Source of the DNA: JBJXHC01 sp046160825
GTDB taxonomy: Bacteria > Bacteroidota > Ignavibacteria > UBA10030 > UBA6906
DNA: 22,447 nt
Assembly (NCBI GenBank): GCA_046160825.1
Contig: JBJXHC010000044.1
Span: 1 to 22,447 of the forward strand
Reading direction: 5' to 3'
Part shown: one piece after another, positions 8,701 to 15,806 of the stretch
Position numbering within the stretch: the first letter of the stretch is position 1
How the letters are laid out: each line of letters begins with the position of its first letter
Notes under the pieces: model-generated
What the model was told of the DNA's origin: nothing
Databases searched by the model: none
Seen by the model: only the letters and a program-made list of their open reading frames with translations
Program-made: the position numbers and the translations under genes

Positions 8701-11664
8701 TCCGCATTGTGGGCGTACGGGATTTCGGGTGATCTGCCGATCATTCTCGTCCGAATTGATGAACCGGATGGTTTGGAAATTGTGAGGCAACTGTTACGCG
8801 CCCAGGAATATTGGCGGATGAAATTGCTTCCTGTCGATCTGGTGATTCTGAATGAACAACCTCCATCCTATAACATGGGTCTTCAGGGTGCTCTTGAAAC
8901 TGTCGTTCGGACAAATGAATCGCAGTTGATGCCACAATTTGAAGGAAAGTCTGTTCAGGGAAGAGTATTCATTGTGCGTGCGGATCTCATTTCGCTTGAT
9001 GTGCGTATGGTGCTCCAGAGCGCTGCACGTGCCGTACTTCTTGGCCGCCGCGGCAGTCTGTCCGAGCAACTCAGTGCAATAGAAGAAATCGAACCCGCTT
9101 CACCACAGCGGCGCGTTTCCTTTCCTCTCAATGCCAGGGATTGGGTCAAAGATAAATTGATAGCCACACGAACAGAAGACACTTCGACTGAGCCAGCCCC
9201 ACCGCCAGAGGCGATGGAATTCCCAAATGGTCTGGGCGGATTCACGACTCACGGAACCGAATATTCCACAATTCTGGGACACGAACAATGGACCCCGGCA
9301 CCCTGGATCAATGTCATCGCCAACAAGTCTTTCGGTTTCCAGGTCTCGGTCGAAGGTGCAGGCTATACGTGGTCCATGAACAGTCGGGAGAACCAACTCA
9401 CACCCAGGTCGAACGACCCTGTTGGCGACCGGCCCGGTGAAGTGCTGTACATTCGGGATGAACAGAGTGGTATACTCTGGTCCCCCACCGCGCTTCCCAT
9501 CAGAGAAGAAGTCGGACAATACGTGGCCCGACACGGTCAGGGCTACAGCCGATTTGAACATTCGTCGCACGGAATTTCACTTGAACTGATCGAGTACGTA
9601 CCGCTCAACGATGCCATCAAGATTGCACGGCTGAGGATCAAAAATAATTCGAATCGGAACCGGCGACTCTCAATCACCGCATATCTGGAATGGGTGCTCT
9701 CCTCTTCGCGTGAAGCATCCGCCCCATTTGTCTCGACCGAGATTGATGCAGTAACGGGCGCTATGTTTGCGCGGAATCCATGGCGGACGGAATTCCGTAA
9801 CCGTGTCGCGTTCGCTGACCTTGCCGGAAGGCAAATGAGCTGGACCGGCGACCGGAAAGAATTTCTGGGGCGCAATGGCAGACTTGATCATCCTGCTGCT
9901 CTGACCGGAGGAGCGCCACTCTCAAACCGGGTTGGCGCCGGGCTTGATCCCTGTTGTGCCATGCAAACCAGAATTGAACTGGGAGAGGACGAGCAGGAAG
10001 AGATTATTCTCTTTCTCGGTGAAGCAACAACGAAAGAAGAAGCCCGGTCCTTGATCTTTCGCTTCCGCACATTGGACCTCGATGAAGTCTTCCGTGAGGT
10101 GGTAACATTCTGGAACAACACCCTCGGGGTGGTGCAGGTAAAGACACCGGATCGTTCGATGGACATTCTTCTTAATCGCTGGCTTCTGTATCAAACGATG
10201 GCGTGCCGCGTGTGGGCGCGCTCGGCATTCTATCAAGCCGGTGGCGCGTATGGATTTCGCGATCAGCTCCAGGATGGGATGGCACTCGCAACAGCGAAGC
10301 CGGAACTCACACGGGAACATCTCCTCCGCGCGGCCGGACGCCAGTTTGTCGAAGGGGACCTTCAGCATTGGTGGCTGCCGGAGTCAGGCCGGGGAGTTCG
10401 TACCCGGATATCCGACGATCAGGTCTGGTTACCCAACGCTGTCGCGCATTACGTCGGGGTGACAAATGACATCGGGGTTCTGGACGAATTAGTTCCATAT
10501 CTCGAGGGAGCTGTCCTCCGACCCGGTGAACACGATTCTTTCTATCAACCCATCATCTCCGGAGAAGAAGCCACAGTGTTCGAGCATTGCGCTCGCGCCC
10601 TTGACAGGAGCCTTACGTATGGTATCCACGGACTCCCTTTGATGGGAACGGGAGACTGGAACGACGGCATGAACAAGGTTGGTGAAGAAGGAAAGGGAGA
10701 AAGCGTTTGGCTCAGTTGGTTCCTTCACGCGACACTTTCTGTTTTCGCCCCGCTTGCAATAGCCCGCGGCGAACATGCGCGCGCCAAAACATGGTTGCGA
10801 CACGCTGAAACCCTGCAAGCATCTCTCGAACGGAACGCCTGGGATGGCGACTGGTACCTCAGAGGATTTTACGATGATGGTACGCTGCTCGGTTCAGCAT
10901 CAAGCGATGAATGCCGAATTGACTCAATAGCACAATCGTGGGGAGTAATCTCGGGAGTCGCCGATCCAGCGCGGGCTGCCAAAGCGATGGCAGCCGTGAA
11001 TGAGCGTCTGGTTCGTCGCGACGATGGACTGGTGCTGCTGTTCACACCGCCATTCGATCAAACACCACGTGAACCCGGCTACATCAAAGGATACCCGCCA
11101 GGCATTCGAGAAAACGGCGGGCAGTATACCCATGGTGCCCTCTGGTCGGCGATTGCGTTTTCGATACTTGGCGACGGAGACAAGGCTGTGGAGTTGTTCT
11201 CAATGCTGAATCCGATCAATCGTTCAAGCACGCGTGCCGCGATTCATCGCTACAAGGTGGAGCCGTATGTCGTCTCTGCTGATGTTTACTCCCAGCCTCC
11301 TCATGTTGGCCGCGGTGGCTGGACGTGGTACACGGGCTCTGCCGGATGGATGTACCGTGCCGGTCTTGAGTGGATTCTCGGATTGCGCATACAAGGCACA
11401 CACATTCTCCTCAATCCATGCATACCGAAGGCGTGGCCTGGTTTCACAATTCAGTATCGTTATCGTTCTGCGCGATATGAAATCACGGTCGACAATCCGG
11501 ATGGCGTCAGTCGGGGGATTAACAGCTGGACTCTTGACGGTGTGGCGCAATCGACACCGCCTCCGGGAAGTGCCGTGCGTGTGAATCTTACAGATGATGG
11601 CATAGCGCATCAACTGAACGTTATTCTGGGAACTGTCGAAGTAATACTGCCAAAAAAGGATTAG
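2779..11664 (+). CDS. ndvB: Cyclic beta-1,2-glucan synthase (GT84 / GH189-type / GH94)
   Basis: A 2961-residue membrane enzyme, comparable to NdvB/ChvB/Cgs (about 2800-2900). These polymerise UDP-glucose into beta-1,2-glucan, close it to a ring and trim its length; the product is usually periplasmic and osmoprotective. Membrane helices lie near residues 409-470 and again around 820-865 and 940-990. The GT84 domain starts near 488 (TMVVVPSLL) and has DAD (627-629), HDLLEG (~741) and the acceptor motif QHRWARGDW (774-782). A glycoamylase-like cyclisation domain (GH189 type) spans ~1428-1580 (SWSGSMFEYLMP to HHQGMT). Two GH94-N-like beta-sandwich domains begin near 1652 and 2150. The C-terminal GH94 barrel has FRDQLQD (~2494) and GTGDWNDGMN, with Asp2626 and Asp2629; the WND aspartate is the expected general acid. 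ATG 2779 is preceded by GTGGAG (2765-2770); a TTG at 2743 is an unlikely alternative. Confidence 0.95.
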   Translation: MKYSFFRSGEHSQGVFPQDTEEPIRSELFSIERLEQHAASLATAQRVTAKPAAGRPLTARLADNGRVLLQAYRAIAEAISDEQVITPAAEWLVDNFHVVDEQIREIRDDLPRGYYRQLPKLAEGPLKGYPRVFGMAWAFVAHTDSRFDLETLTRFVRAYQHVQPLTIGELWAVAITLRIVLVENLRRSARRIVSSRAEREEADGVADRVLGVGIREAESPDVALRSFSGKPLPTAFAVQLVQRLRDQDPAVTPALPWLDNRLTAQGTTSEKIVNEEHQFQGAMSVTVRNVITSMRLMSSVDWTKFFESVSLVDATLCAKSNFAAMDFPTRDRYRHAIEELARGSALTEIQIAQTAVQKALSAGDGEENGPEQDPGYYLLSKGRLAFEKQIAFHVSLRSWFDRRAAGTGMRGYLITVAFVSGLIFVLPLLGISQAGVTGYNLLLLALLAVIPLSEVAVALVNYWITNRFGPKALPGLELQDGVPSSLRTMVVVPSLLTTREEIEEQIDRIEVHYLANQDDDLRFALLSDWMDSATERTEGDDELLGVAVEGITLLNKRHAPTADGQRFLLLHRRRVWSAGERTWIGWERKRGKLHELNRLLRGATDTSFLSLVSSAVPSGVRYVITLDADTRLPRKAVGHLVGKMAHPLNRPKTDAHTGRVTEGYAVLQPRVTPSLPMGRAGSFFQRIFSGPGGMDPYAFVVSDVYQDLFGEGSYSGKGIYDVDVFEAALHGRIPENTVLSHDLLEGIFAGAGLASDIEVVEEFPSRYDVSAARQHRWARGDWQLLPWILGFGLDLNAHPVRRKIPLIGRWKMIDNLRRSLSAPAAFLALLGGWTLPFASAAVWSGFVLATIALPPLLPFFSGIIPRRRKISKRSHLRATGRDLSLALSQIFFHISLLAHQAWLMADAIVRTLFRLFISHRHMLEWVTAAQAKFSLPLNILGFYRRMVGGVALTCIAGVIVAYAPQESWLTAAPFLVLWMFSPLLAQWASRPRAYAVPKPISTAEALSLRLIARRTWRFFETFVTAKQHTLPPDNFQEEPTPTIAHRTSPTNLGLYLLSTVAANDFGWVGMHETVERLDTTLTAMNDLERFRGHFYNWYDTHDLRTLDPKYISSVDSGNLAGHLIAIGNACSEMIKRPLVNAQWTAGTVDALMLTRESLRVLTHDRRTQTVSRKRLDEELDTFSAALHEDPTTPASVVNILEDLVCQASTLADIARTLIEEGGVGLNAESGAEVLFWTEAVRETLKSHGRDFELLKPWSRLAAVVKLDQETPPEDILRRFVESIPTLANLPDRCGEAISILTFHRTKLRADGNKRGAELAQVGALIESFERSGHSARSLERRLSAVKEMSERMFAAMDFSFLFDTTRQLLSIGYRLADGTLDPACYDLLASEARLASFVAIAKGDVPVRNWFQLGRSLTPVDRGSALISWSGSMFEYLMPSLVMRAPAESLLGQTNRFVVRRQIQYGAELGVPWGVSESAYNVRDIEFTYQYSNFGVPGLGLKRGLSEDAVIAPYATGLAAMVDPKAAAENYSHLTEAGGLGKYGFYEALDYTPTRLPEGKQVAIVRTYMAHHQGMTLVAIDNVLNDGAMRTRFHAEPIIQATELLLQERTPRDVAVARPRADEVNVAANVRDLIPSTYRRFHSPHNTLPRTHILSNGDYAVMITAAGSGYSRWRDLAVTRWREDVTCDPWGSYVFLRDTHTGDVWSAGFQPTGVEPESYEVEFSEGRVEIARRDGTIATTLEVAVSPESNAEVRRVSLSNLGSRVREIELTSYAEVVLTQPASDMTHPAFSKLFVQTEFVTDVDTLLATRRRRSPDEPEIWAAHLAVIEGESVGDIQFETDRARFLGRGRQVHSPISVMDGKPLSNTVGTVLDPIFSLRCRVRIPSGTTVRVAFWTMVAPSRAEVLDLADKYHDPTAFERAVTLAWTQAQVQLHHLGIGAEEAHLFQHLANHVLYSNPTLRPPSEVLKRTENGQSALWAYGISGDLPIILVRIDEPDGLEIVRQLLRAQEYWRMKLLPVDLVILNEQPPSYNMGLQGALETVVRTNESQLMPQFEGKSVQGRVFIVRADLISLDVRMVLQSAARAVLLGRRGSLSEQLSAIEEIEPASPQRRVSFPLNARDWVKDKLIATRTEDTSTEPAPPPEAMEFPNGLGGFTTHGTEYSTILGHEQWTPAPWINVIANKSFGFQVSVEGAGYTWSMNSRENQLTPRSNDPVGDRPGEVLYIRDEQSGILWSPTALPIREEVGQYVARHGQGYSRFEHSSHGISLELIEYVPLNDAIKIARLRIKNNSNRNRRLSITAYLEWVLSSSREASAPFVSTEIDAVTGAMFARNPWRTEFRNRVAFADLAGRQMSWTGDRKEFLGRNGRLDHPAALTGGAPLSNRVGAGLDPCCAMQTRIELGEDEQEEIILFLGEATTKEEARSLIFRFRTLDLDEVFREVVTFWNNTLGVVQVKTPDRSMDILLNRWLLYQTMACRVWARSAFYQAGGAYGFRDQLQDGMALATAKPELTREHLLRAAGRQFVEGDLQHWWLPESGRGVRTRISDDQVWLPNAVAHYVGVTNDIGVLDELVPYLEGAVLRPGEHDSFYQPIISGEEATVFEHCARALDRSLTYGIHGLPLMGTGDWNDGMNKVGEEGKGESVWLSWFLHATLSVFAPLAIARGEHARAKTWLRHAETLQASLERNAWDGDWYLRGFYDDGTLLGSASSDECRIDSIAQSWGVISGVADPARAAKAMAAVNERLVRRDDGLVLLFTPPFDQTPREPGYIKGYPPGIRENGGQYTHGALWSAIAFSILGDGDKAVELFSMLNPINRSSTRAAIHRYKVEPYVVSADVYSQPPHVGRGGWTWYTGSAGWMYRAGLEWILGLRIQGTHILLNPCIPKAWPGFTIQYRYRSARYEITVDNPDGVSRGINSWTLDGVAQSTPPPGSAVRVNLTDDGIAHQLNVILGTVEVILPKKD

Positions 11665-11700
11665 CTATTCTATCGCCCATTGGAACTATTCCATTTGAAT
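11651..11700 (+). promoter_or_regulatory. Shared intergenic motif, copy A
   Basis: GGATTAGCTATTCT (11658-11671), then TC-CCC-TTGGA (to 11685), recurs almost unchanged at 14505-14532, with one 1-base gap. The motif overlaps the stop codon of the glucan synthase (11662-11664) and lies about 100 nt before the beta-barrel gene at 11791. Similarity beyond 11690 is weaker than between copies B and C. I infer a promoter or regulator site for the downstream gene; no standard sigma-70 boxes are clear. Confidence 0.5.
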
Positions 11701-11790
11701 GGGGTGATTGGTATCTAACGGTCTGTAGAAATGGATTCTGATGGCAATTACGCCCGACGACCATTTCAACAAAATACGAAGGAGACATAA

Positions 11791-12285
11791 ATGAAACATT
11801 CTTGCTATGTGGTGATTGGCCTCTGTGTACTCTTTGCCGTTCAGGGATCCGTTGCCCAAGAGCGTTCTTTTGGGCTCGGCGTGATCATCGGTGAACCGAC
11901 AGGAATCAGCGCGAAGTTATGGACTTCACCGATAAACGCATTTGATTTCGGTCTCGGCTGGTCGATCGGAGGAGATCGGATCGGCAAATACAAGGGAAAT
12001 TATGACGGAGGAAGCCGGGTTCATTTTCACATGGATTATCTCTGGCATGCGTTTGACGCCATTCGTTCCAGCGAACGATTTCCACTCTACTACGGCATCG
12101 GTGGACGTATCAACAGTGGAGCGGGGTACCATAGCTCATTGGCTATTCGCGGAGTCTTCGGTATTGCATGGCTGCCACACAACACACCCATTGATGTTTT
12201 CCTTGAGCTGGTTCCATCACTTCAGCTTACGTCATCAACAGGCTTTGGCATTGATGCGGGCATCGGGGCAAGATATTTTTTCTAA
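11791..12285 (+). CDS. Outer-membrane beta-barrel protein (DUF3996/BAPKO_0422-like)
   Basis: A 164-residue secreted protein. The signal peptide MKHSCYVVIGLCVLFAVQGS is likely cleaved after SVA (VAQ-ER). The mature part is made of amphipathic strands with many Gly and aromatic residues (LGVIIGEPTGISAKLW, FDFGLGWSIGG, LYYGIGGRI, GFGIDAGIGARYFF) and ends in Phe, as outer-membrane barrels usually do. GEPTGISAK near the N-terminus and the overall size recall the BAPKO_0422/DUF3996 group of small 8-stranded barrels; this is from memory. GAAGGAG (11778-11784) precedes the ATG by six bases. The gene stands alone between the glucan synthase and the AI-2E-family permease, with copy A of the shared motif upstream. 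Function is unknown. Confidence 0.8.
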   Translation: MKHSCYVVIGLCVLFAVQGSVAQERSFGLGVIIGEPTGISAKLWTSPINAFDFGLGWSIGGDRIGKYKGNYDGGSRVHFHMDYLWHAFDAIRSSERFPLYYGIGGRINSGAGYHSSLAIRGVFGIAWLPHNTPIDVFLELVPSLQLTSSTGFGIDAGIGARYFF

Positions 12286-12391
12286 ACAGTCTTTATGTGA
12301 CTCAACTTCGCCTCCCGCCGCTTCTAATAGCATGTACGCGATACCGGAGGAATTTTGATCTTGAAACACGCTCGATCCCAATAAAACAATC

Positions 12392-13513
12392 ATGCCGGTT
12401 CATAACACAAAGAAACAAAACCTTCATCAAAACCCGACGGAGACATTTCACAAACCGCGCCCGTTGTCATCATCACTACTCCTCGGCATCTTTGTTCTTC
12501 TCCTCGTATACATGCTTGATTTTGCTCAAGCGGTGTTAATGCCCATCGTCCTCGCTTTTTTTTCCTACATGGTCTTATGTCCGGCGACACGTGCATTGGA
12601 ACGCATCCATGTCCCCAGGATGCTTGGAGCCGCCATAACGTTGATTGTTGTGGTGGGGATGGTGGGATTTGCATCGATGCAATTGATTGATCCGGCGCAG
12701 GAGTGGATTTCCACTGCACCGGAACGTCTGACGACCATCGAGAAAAAAGTGCAGGACGTGTTACGGCCATTTGATCAGATGCGAAAGTATGCAGACGAGA
12801 TGGGCGACATTGCCGCGAGAGGAGACCCGAAGAATCGCGCTGTGAGTATCAAGAACGAATCTTTCAGTGCCGTATTGTTGGGAGGAACCCAGGCACTCGT
12901 GACAAAAGGAATTATTATTGTTGTCCTCCTCTATTTTCTGCTGGCGTCCGGGGACAAGCTGTGGATTGGGATATCGGGATGGTCATCAAGGAGTGATAGT
13001 ATTTCATTTCTGAAAGTCGTCCGGAATATTGAGTCGCGGCTCTCGGTGTATCTTCTGACACTCACGATTATTAACGCGTGTACGGGATTTGCTGTTGGTT
13101 TGGGAATGTTCTTCATCGGGATGCCAAACCCCGTGTTATGGGGCGTACTCGCCGGGTTGATAAACTTTGTGCCGTACATCGGGGCCATGGTGGGAGAAAT
13201 TATTGTTGCGCTGGTGGCACTATTTTCCTTTGACAGCGTTGGTCATGCGCTCCTTGCTCCGCTTATTTACTTCCTGGTGTCATTTGTGGAAGGGAATTTC
13301 ATCACCCCGATGATTCTCGGCAAACAGTTCACAATAAGTCCCGTCTTGATCGTTCTCTCCATGATGCTCTGGGGATGGGTGTGGGGAATAATAGGTTTGT
13401 TTCTTGCTGTGCCAATACTGGTACTGGCAAGCGTTCTGCGCGAAAATATTTCATCGAGCCCGTCAGTTGACAGAGTTGTGGAAGAGGAGCAGCCGCAGGC
13501 CGTGTTGCAATGA
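12392..13513 (+). CDS. AI-2E family transporter (TqsA/PerM-like permease)
   Basis: A 373-residue polytopic inner-membrane protein. A polar N-terminus of about 25 residues is followed by helices (LLLGIFVLLLVYMLDFAQAV, VLMPIVLAFFSYMV, AAITLIVVVGMVGF), a soluble amphipathic segment (~100-165, WISTAPERLTTIEKKVQDVL) and four to five further helices. The tract WGVLAGLINFVPYIGAMVGE followed by EGNFITPMILGKQFTISPVL is the diagnostic core of the AI-2E transporter family (PF01594). Members have been linked to export of AI-2 or other small solutes and to sodium/proton antiport, so the name does not prove the substrate. No convincing ribosome-binding site precedes the ATG at 12392, and an in-frame TGA at 12362 rules out much extension. 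Its last four bases overlap the next gene (ATGA). Confidence 0.9.
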   Translation: MPVHNTKKQNLHQNPTETFHKPRPLSSSLLLGIFVLLLVYMLDFAQAVLMPIVLAFFSYMVLCPATRALERIHVPRMLGAAITLIVVVGMVGFASMQLIDPAQEWISTAPERLTTIEKKVQDVLRPFDQMRKYADEMGDIAARGDPKNRAVSIKNESFSAVLLGGTQALVTKGIIIVVLLYFLLASGDKLWIGISGWSSRSDSISFLKVVRNIESRLSVYLLTLTIINACTGFAVGLGMFFIGMPNPVLWGVLAGLINFVPYIGAMVGEIIVALVALFSFDSVGHALLAPLIYFLVSFVEGNFITPMILGKQFTISPVLIVLSMMLWGWVWGIIGLFLAVPILVLASVLRENISSSPSVDRVVEEEQPQAVLQ

Positions 13514-14406
13514 AAACACTTCGAGCGAAAGACGTCTGGTTGTTATTGAAGGATTCAGTCATTGCGTGGGACGAAGACAAGATCGGGCAGCAAGGCGCTG
13601 CGCTTGCGTATTTTACCGTATTCTCTTTGTCCCCGCTGCTTATTCTGGTGATCGTGCTCTCAAGTCTCGGATTCGGGCAGGAGGCTGCAAGCGGCCACCT
13701 CGTCTCTCAGATTCGCGGCCTGATTGGAACCGACGGCGCTGTCTTTGTTCAAAGCCTGATCACGAATGCATACGAGTCAGACTCCAATATTCTGGCTGCG
13801 GTTTTCAGTATCGTTATGCTGTTGCTGGGTGCATCAGCGGTGTTCATCCAACTCCGCGATTCGCTTAACGCAATTTGGCGGGTGCAGCAAAAACCGACGG
13901 GTACCATTCGCGCATTCTTGCGCGCCCGACTCCTTGCCTTTGCCACAATACTAGGAATCGGGTTCCTGTTACTGGTCTCCCTTGTTCTGAGCGCCGTCCT
14001 CACGGCAATGAGCGACTATCTGGGCAACCTCTTTGCCATACTTGTGGGCCTGATCCCTCTTCTTGATTTCATCGTGTCGTTTGTTGGCATCACCGTCATG
14101 TTCGCGCTGATGTTCAAGTTCGTTCCAGCCGCAATTCTTCAATGGAAGGACGTCTGGGTGGGAGCAGCCGTCACCTCGCTGTTGTTTTCCATCGGCAAGC
14201 TTGTGATCGGATTGTATCTGGGTAATGGGGCCATTGGTTCGACGTTCGGGGCAGCAAGTTCGCTTGTCATCATCATGGTCTGGGCATACTACTCCTCGCA
14301 GATCGTGCTGTTTGGTGCGGAGTTCACCCGCTTGTATGCAATGAGATTTGGCTCCGACATCCTTCCCAGCGCAAGCGCAGTGCGCGTTCACAATCGAGAC
14401 AGTTGA
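13510..14406 (+). CDS. YihY/virulence factor BrkB family membrane protein
   Basis: A 298-residue inner-membrane protein with about six helices. GQQGAALAYFTVFSLSPLLI near residue 26 is the family signature (AA-AYY-LFSL-PLL). LNAIWRVQ (~121), the long helix pair at ~145-205 and GAIGSTFGAASSLVIIMVW with FGAEFTRLYA near the end complete the YihY/BrkB (PF03631) pattern. Despite older names (BrkB, RNase BN), family members are membrane proteins whose exact role is still poorly defined. The start overlaps the stop of the AI-2E-family gene by four bases, so translation of the pair is probably coupled. A hairpin terminator follows at 14424. Confidence 0.92.
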   Translation: MKTLRAKDVWLLLKDSVIAWDEDKIGQQGAALAYFTVFSLSPLLILVIVLSSLGFGQEAASGHLVSQIRGLIGTDGAVFVQSLITNAYESDSNILAAVFSIVMLLLGASAVFIQLRDSLNAIWRVQQKPTGTIRAFLRARLLAFATILGIGFLLLVSLVLSAVLTAMSDYLGNLFAILVGLIPLLDFIVSFVGITVMFALMFKFVPAAILQWKDVWVGAAVTSLLFSIGKLVIGLYLGNGAIGSTFGAASSLVIIMVWAYYSSQIVLFGAEFTRLYAMRFGSDILPSASAVRVHNRDS

Positions 14407-14423
14407 AGTCATAGATTAAACCG

Positions 14424-14456
14424 AGAGGCTCCCGCGTGGAGCCTCTTCTGCTTTTA
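14424..14456 (+). terminator. Rho-independent terminator after the YihY gene
   Basis: AGAGGCTCC (14424-14432) pairs with GGAGCCTCT (14438-14446) around a five-base loop, followed by a T-rich stretch (TCTGCTTTTA). It closes the AI-2E/YihY operon. Confidence 0.8.
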
Positions 14457-14497
14457 CAATACAATCCACACTCTTCTCCCCCATTACGATCCCCATG

Positions 14498-14562
14498 TCA
14501 AGAGGGATTAGCTATTCTTTCATCCCCTTGGATGATTTCTTTATGGCAAGCTCACTGCTACC
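14498..14562 (+). promoter_or_regulatory. Shared intergenic motif, copy B
   Basis: This stretch runs TCAAGAG, GATTAGCTATTCTTTCA, CCCCTTGG, GATTTCTTT and GCTACC in order. It aligns with 16982-17045 over its full length with a single 1-base gap near the 5' end and about two thirds identity. Its first half also matches copy A at 11658. It lies after the YihY terminator and about 54-74 nt before the DUF4382 gene. I infer a promoter or operator. A loose Bacteroidota-like -7 box could be read at TACCTTCTTTG (14559-14569), but the spacing to an upstream TTG is not canonical. Confidence 0.55.
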
Positions 14563-14615
14563 TTCTTTGGGCGTGAGTCGTCCCGACGATGTGCTGTACA
14601 AATGGTCATAATGTG

Positions 14616-15305
14616 ATGGAAAAAGAATTATCGAGAATGAAAAAGGGTATATGGGCGGGGGTGATTTTTGTCGGACTCCTGGGCCTGGTTCTCGGTTGGA
14701 AGGATGACGAGCCGATGAGTAGCGGACAACTTGCGATGTACCTTGTCACTCCCTTGGCAATTGATGATTCGCTTATTCTTGTCTTCAAAGAAGTCGCCGT
14801 TCATTCGGACAATCAGGGGTGGATGGACGTGAAGGTTGCAACGCAAACATTCGACCATATCCAAACTGAAACTGGGACACTCTCGATACTTGGAGAAGCA
14901 ACGCTTGGTACAGGAGAGTATACGCATGTCCGACTTCTTCTTGACGTCGGCAGTTACGTGATGGTGAATGGCAGGCGTCGTGCAGTTGCAATTCCGGACG
15001 ACGTCGAGGCCGGGAAAGAGTTCGTCTGCCTGTTTCAGATTCAGGCTGATCGTATGAATACGCTCTATCTGGACTTCGACGGGAATGGCAGTGGATGTAT
15101 CTGTGCGTGCTGCGCACAATTCAAGTCAGACCTGCATATTTACACAAATCTTGAAACGCTCGGAAACAATGTTCAACGGAGATTGAAGGCGAGCCGCGGG
15201 TTGGAGAGGTGCAAGTGCGCTGATCGGTGGGACCATCGGGAAAAGAACGGGCAACACTGTCGCCACTGCGCACCGATCAATAGCAATGTCGGGGTAATCG
15301 GGTAA
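14616..15305 (+). CDS. DUF4382-type secreted protein with aberrant C-terminus
   Basis: From ATG 14616 it encodes 229 residues (ATG 14637 or 14589 are also possible; none has a good ribosome-binding site). Residues ~8-27 are a hydrophobic signal segment ending LGLVLGWKDDEP. Lipoproteins of this family would show Cys where Trp28 (TGG, 14697-14699) stands, so the lipobox may be broken. Residues ~38-158 match the DUF4382 pattern: LAMYLVTPLAID, LVFKEVAVHS, TFDHIQ, LGTGEYTHVRLLLD, YLDFDGNGS. DUF4382 proteins are surface or periplasmic, of unknown function. The last ~65 residues are unlike the family, rich in Cys (CICACC, CKC, HCRHC), and from about 15190 are translated out of frame across a decayed Gly-zipper fragment. 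The C-terminus therefore looks accidental. Confidence 0.65.
   Translation: MEKELSRMKKGIWAGVIFVGLLGLVLGWKDDEPMSSGQLAMYLVTPLAIDDSLILVFKEVAVHSDNQGWMDVKVATQTFDHIQTETGTLSILGEATLGTGEYTHVRLLLDVGSYVMVNGRRRAVAIPDDVEAGKEFVCLFQIQADRMNTLYLDFDGNGSGCICACCAQFKSDLHIYTNLETLGNNVQRRLKASRGLERCKCADRWDHREKNGQHCRHCAPINSNVGVIG
15190..15300 (+). pseudogene. Decayed fragment of a Gly-zipper/OmpA lipoprotein gene
   Basis: In the frame starting at 15208, different from the DUF4382 ORF that covers it, the DNA reads GASALIGGTIGKRTGNTVAT. The intact lipoprotein gene reads GAGAVIGGIIGNQSGNTVVG at 17898-17957. About 12 of 20 residues agree, with matching codons in many places. The frame has a stop just upstream (TGA near 15184), no start, and a TAA soon after, and the OmpA part is absent. 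This is best read as the residue of a duplicated copy now swallowed by the DUF4382 reading frame. Confidence 0.6.
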
Positions 15306-15351
15306 ACTACAGAAGCACACATTTGTTTTCACTTTTGCGAAAGGCACGACA

Positions 15352-15783
15352 ATGACAACACGAATCGCTTTGGGATTTCTCGTCTTGATGTTTGTTGCGA
15401 TGACGGCAATAGGAGGCGGAAAAGCGGAGCTGCAAAAATATTTCAGCAACACAGCAAACAAAGTAAAAGCGGCCGATGACCCGGTCGAGAAACGCATGAT
15501 ACTGAATGAATCATTGCACAGCATGACCACAGCCCTGGACATGATTCAAGGCTCACCGGCAATCTCGAAAAATGACGCGGTCGGGATTGAGCATTTTAGG
15601 ACAACGATTCAGGAGAAACACGACGAACTTACCGGCGCCAATGGCTATGTGCGTGTGCCGGATGCGCAACTCAACGCCTTCTCTGATTACGTTGTACAGG
15701 ACATGGAGCAAGCGGCCGAGATGATCACCATCAGTGTTGTCACTCTACTTTTGATCATCATCCTGATTGTGCTCTTGGTGTAA
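15352..15783 (+). CDS. Unknown two-helix membrane protein
   Basis: 143 residues, not recognised. The N-terminus (MTTRIALGFLVLMFVAMTAI) is a signal peptide or first helix, with a possible cleavage at GKA-EL. Residues ~27-118 are soluble, charged and mostly helical by composition (VEKRMILNESLHSMTTALDM, EHFRTTIQEKHDEL). The last ~22 residues form a very hydrophobic helix (ISVVTLLLIIILIVLLV) that ends the protein at the membrane. This layout puts the middle domain in the periplasm. GAAAGG (15339-15344) lies seven bases before the ATG. It is 23 nt upstream of the caspase-like lipoprotein gene and probably in its operon, so the two may act together at the envelope; that is inference. Confidence 0.7.
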   Translation: MTTRIALGFLVLMFVAMTAIGGGKAELQKYFSNTANKVKAADDPVEKRMILNESLHSMTTALDMIQGSPAISKNDAVGIEHFRTTIQEKHDELTGANGYVRVPDAQLNAFSDYVVQDMEQAAEMITISVVTLLLIIILIVLLV

Positions 15784-15806
15784 TAATCTCTCCTCCGGCA
15801 TTCTCG

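Noticed and set aside
12392..13513. AI-2 quorum-sensing function for the permease
   Set aside because: The family name is historical and no lsr or luxS gene is present; only the family can be stated.
15126..15542. Minus-strand 138-aa ORF with a Pro/Ala-rich hydrophobic translation
   Set aside because: It is antisense to the Gly-zipper remnant and to the start of the two-helix protein gene; no ribosome-binding site.
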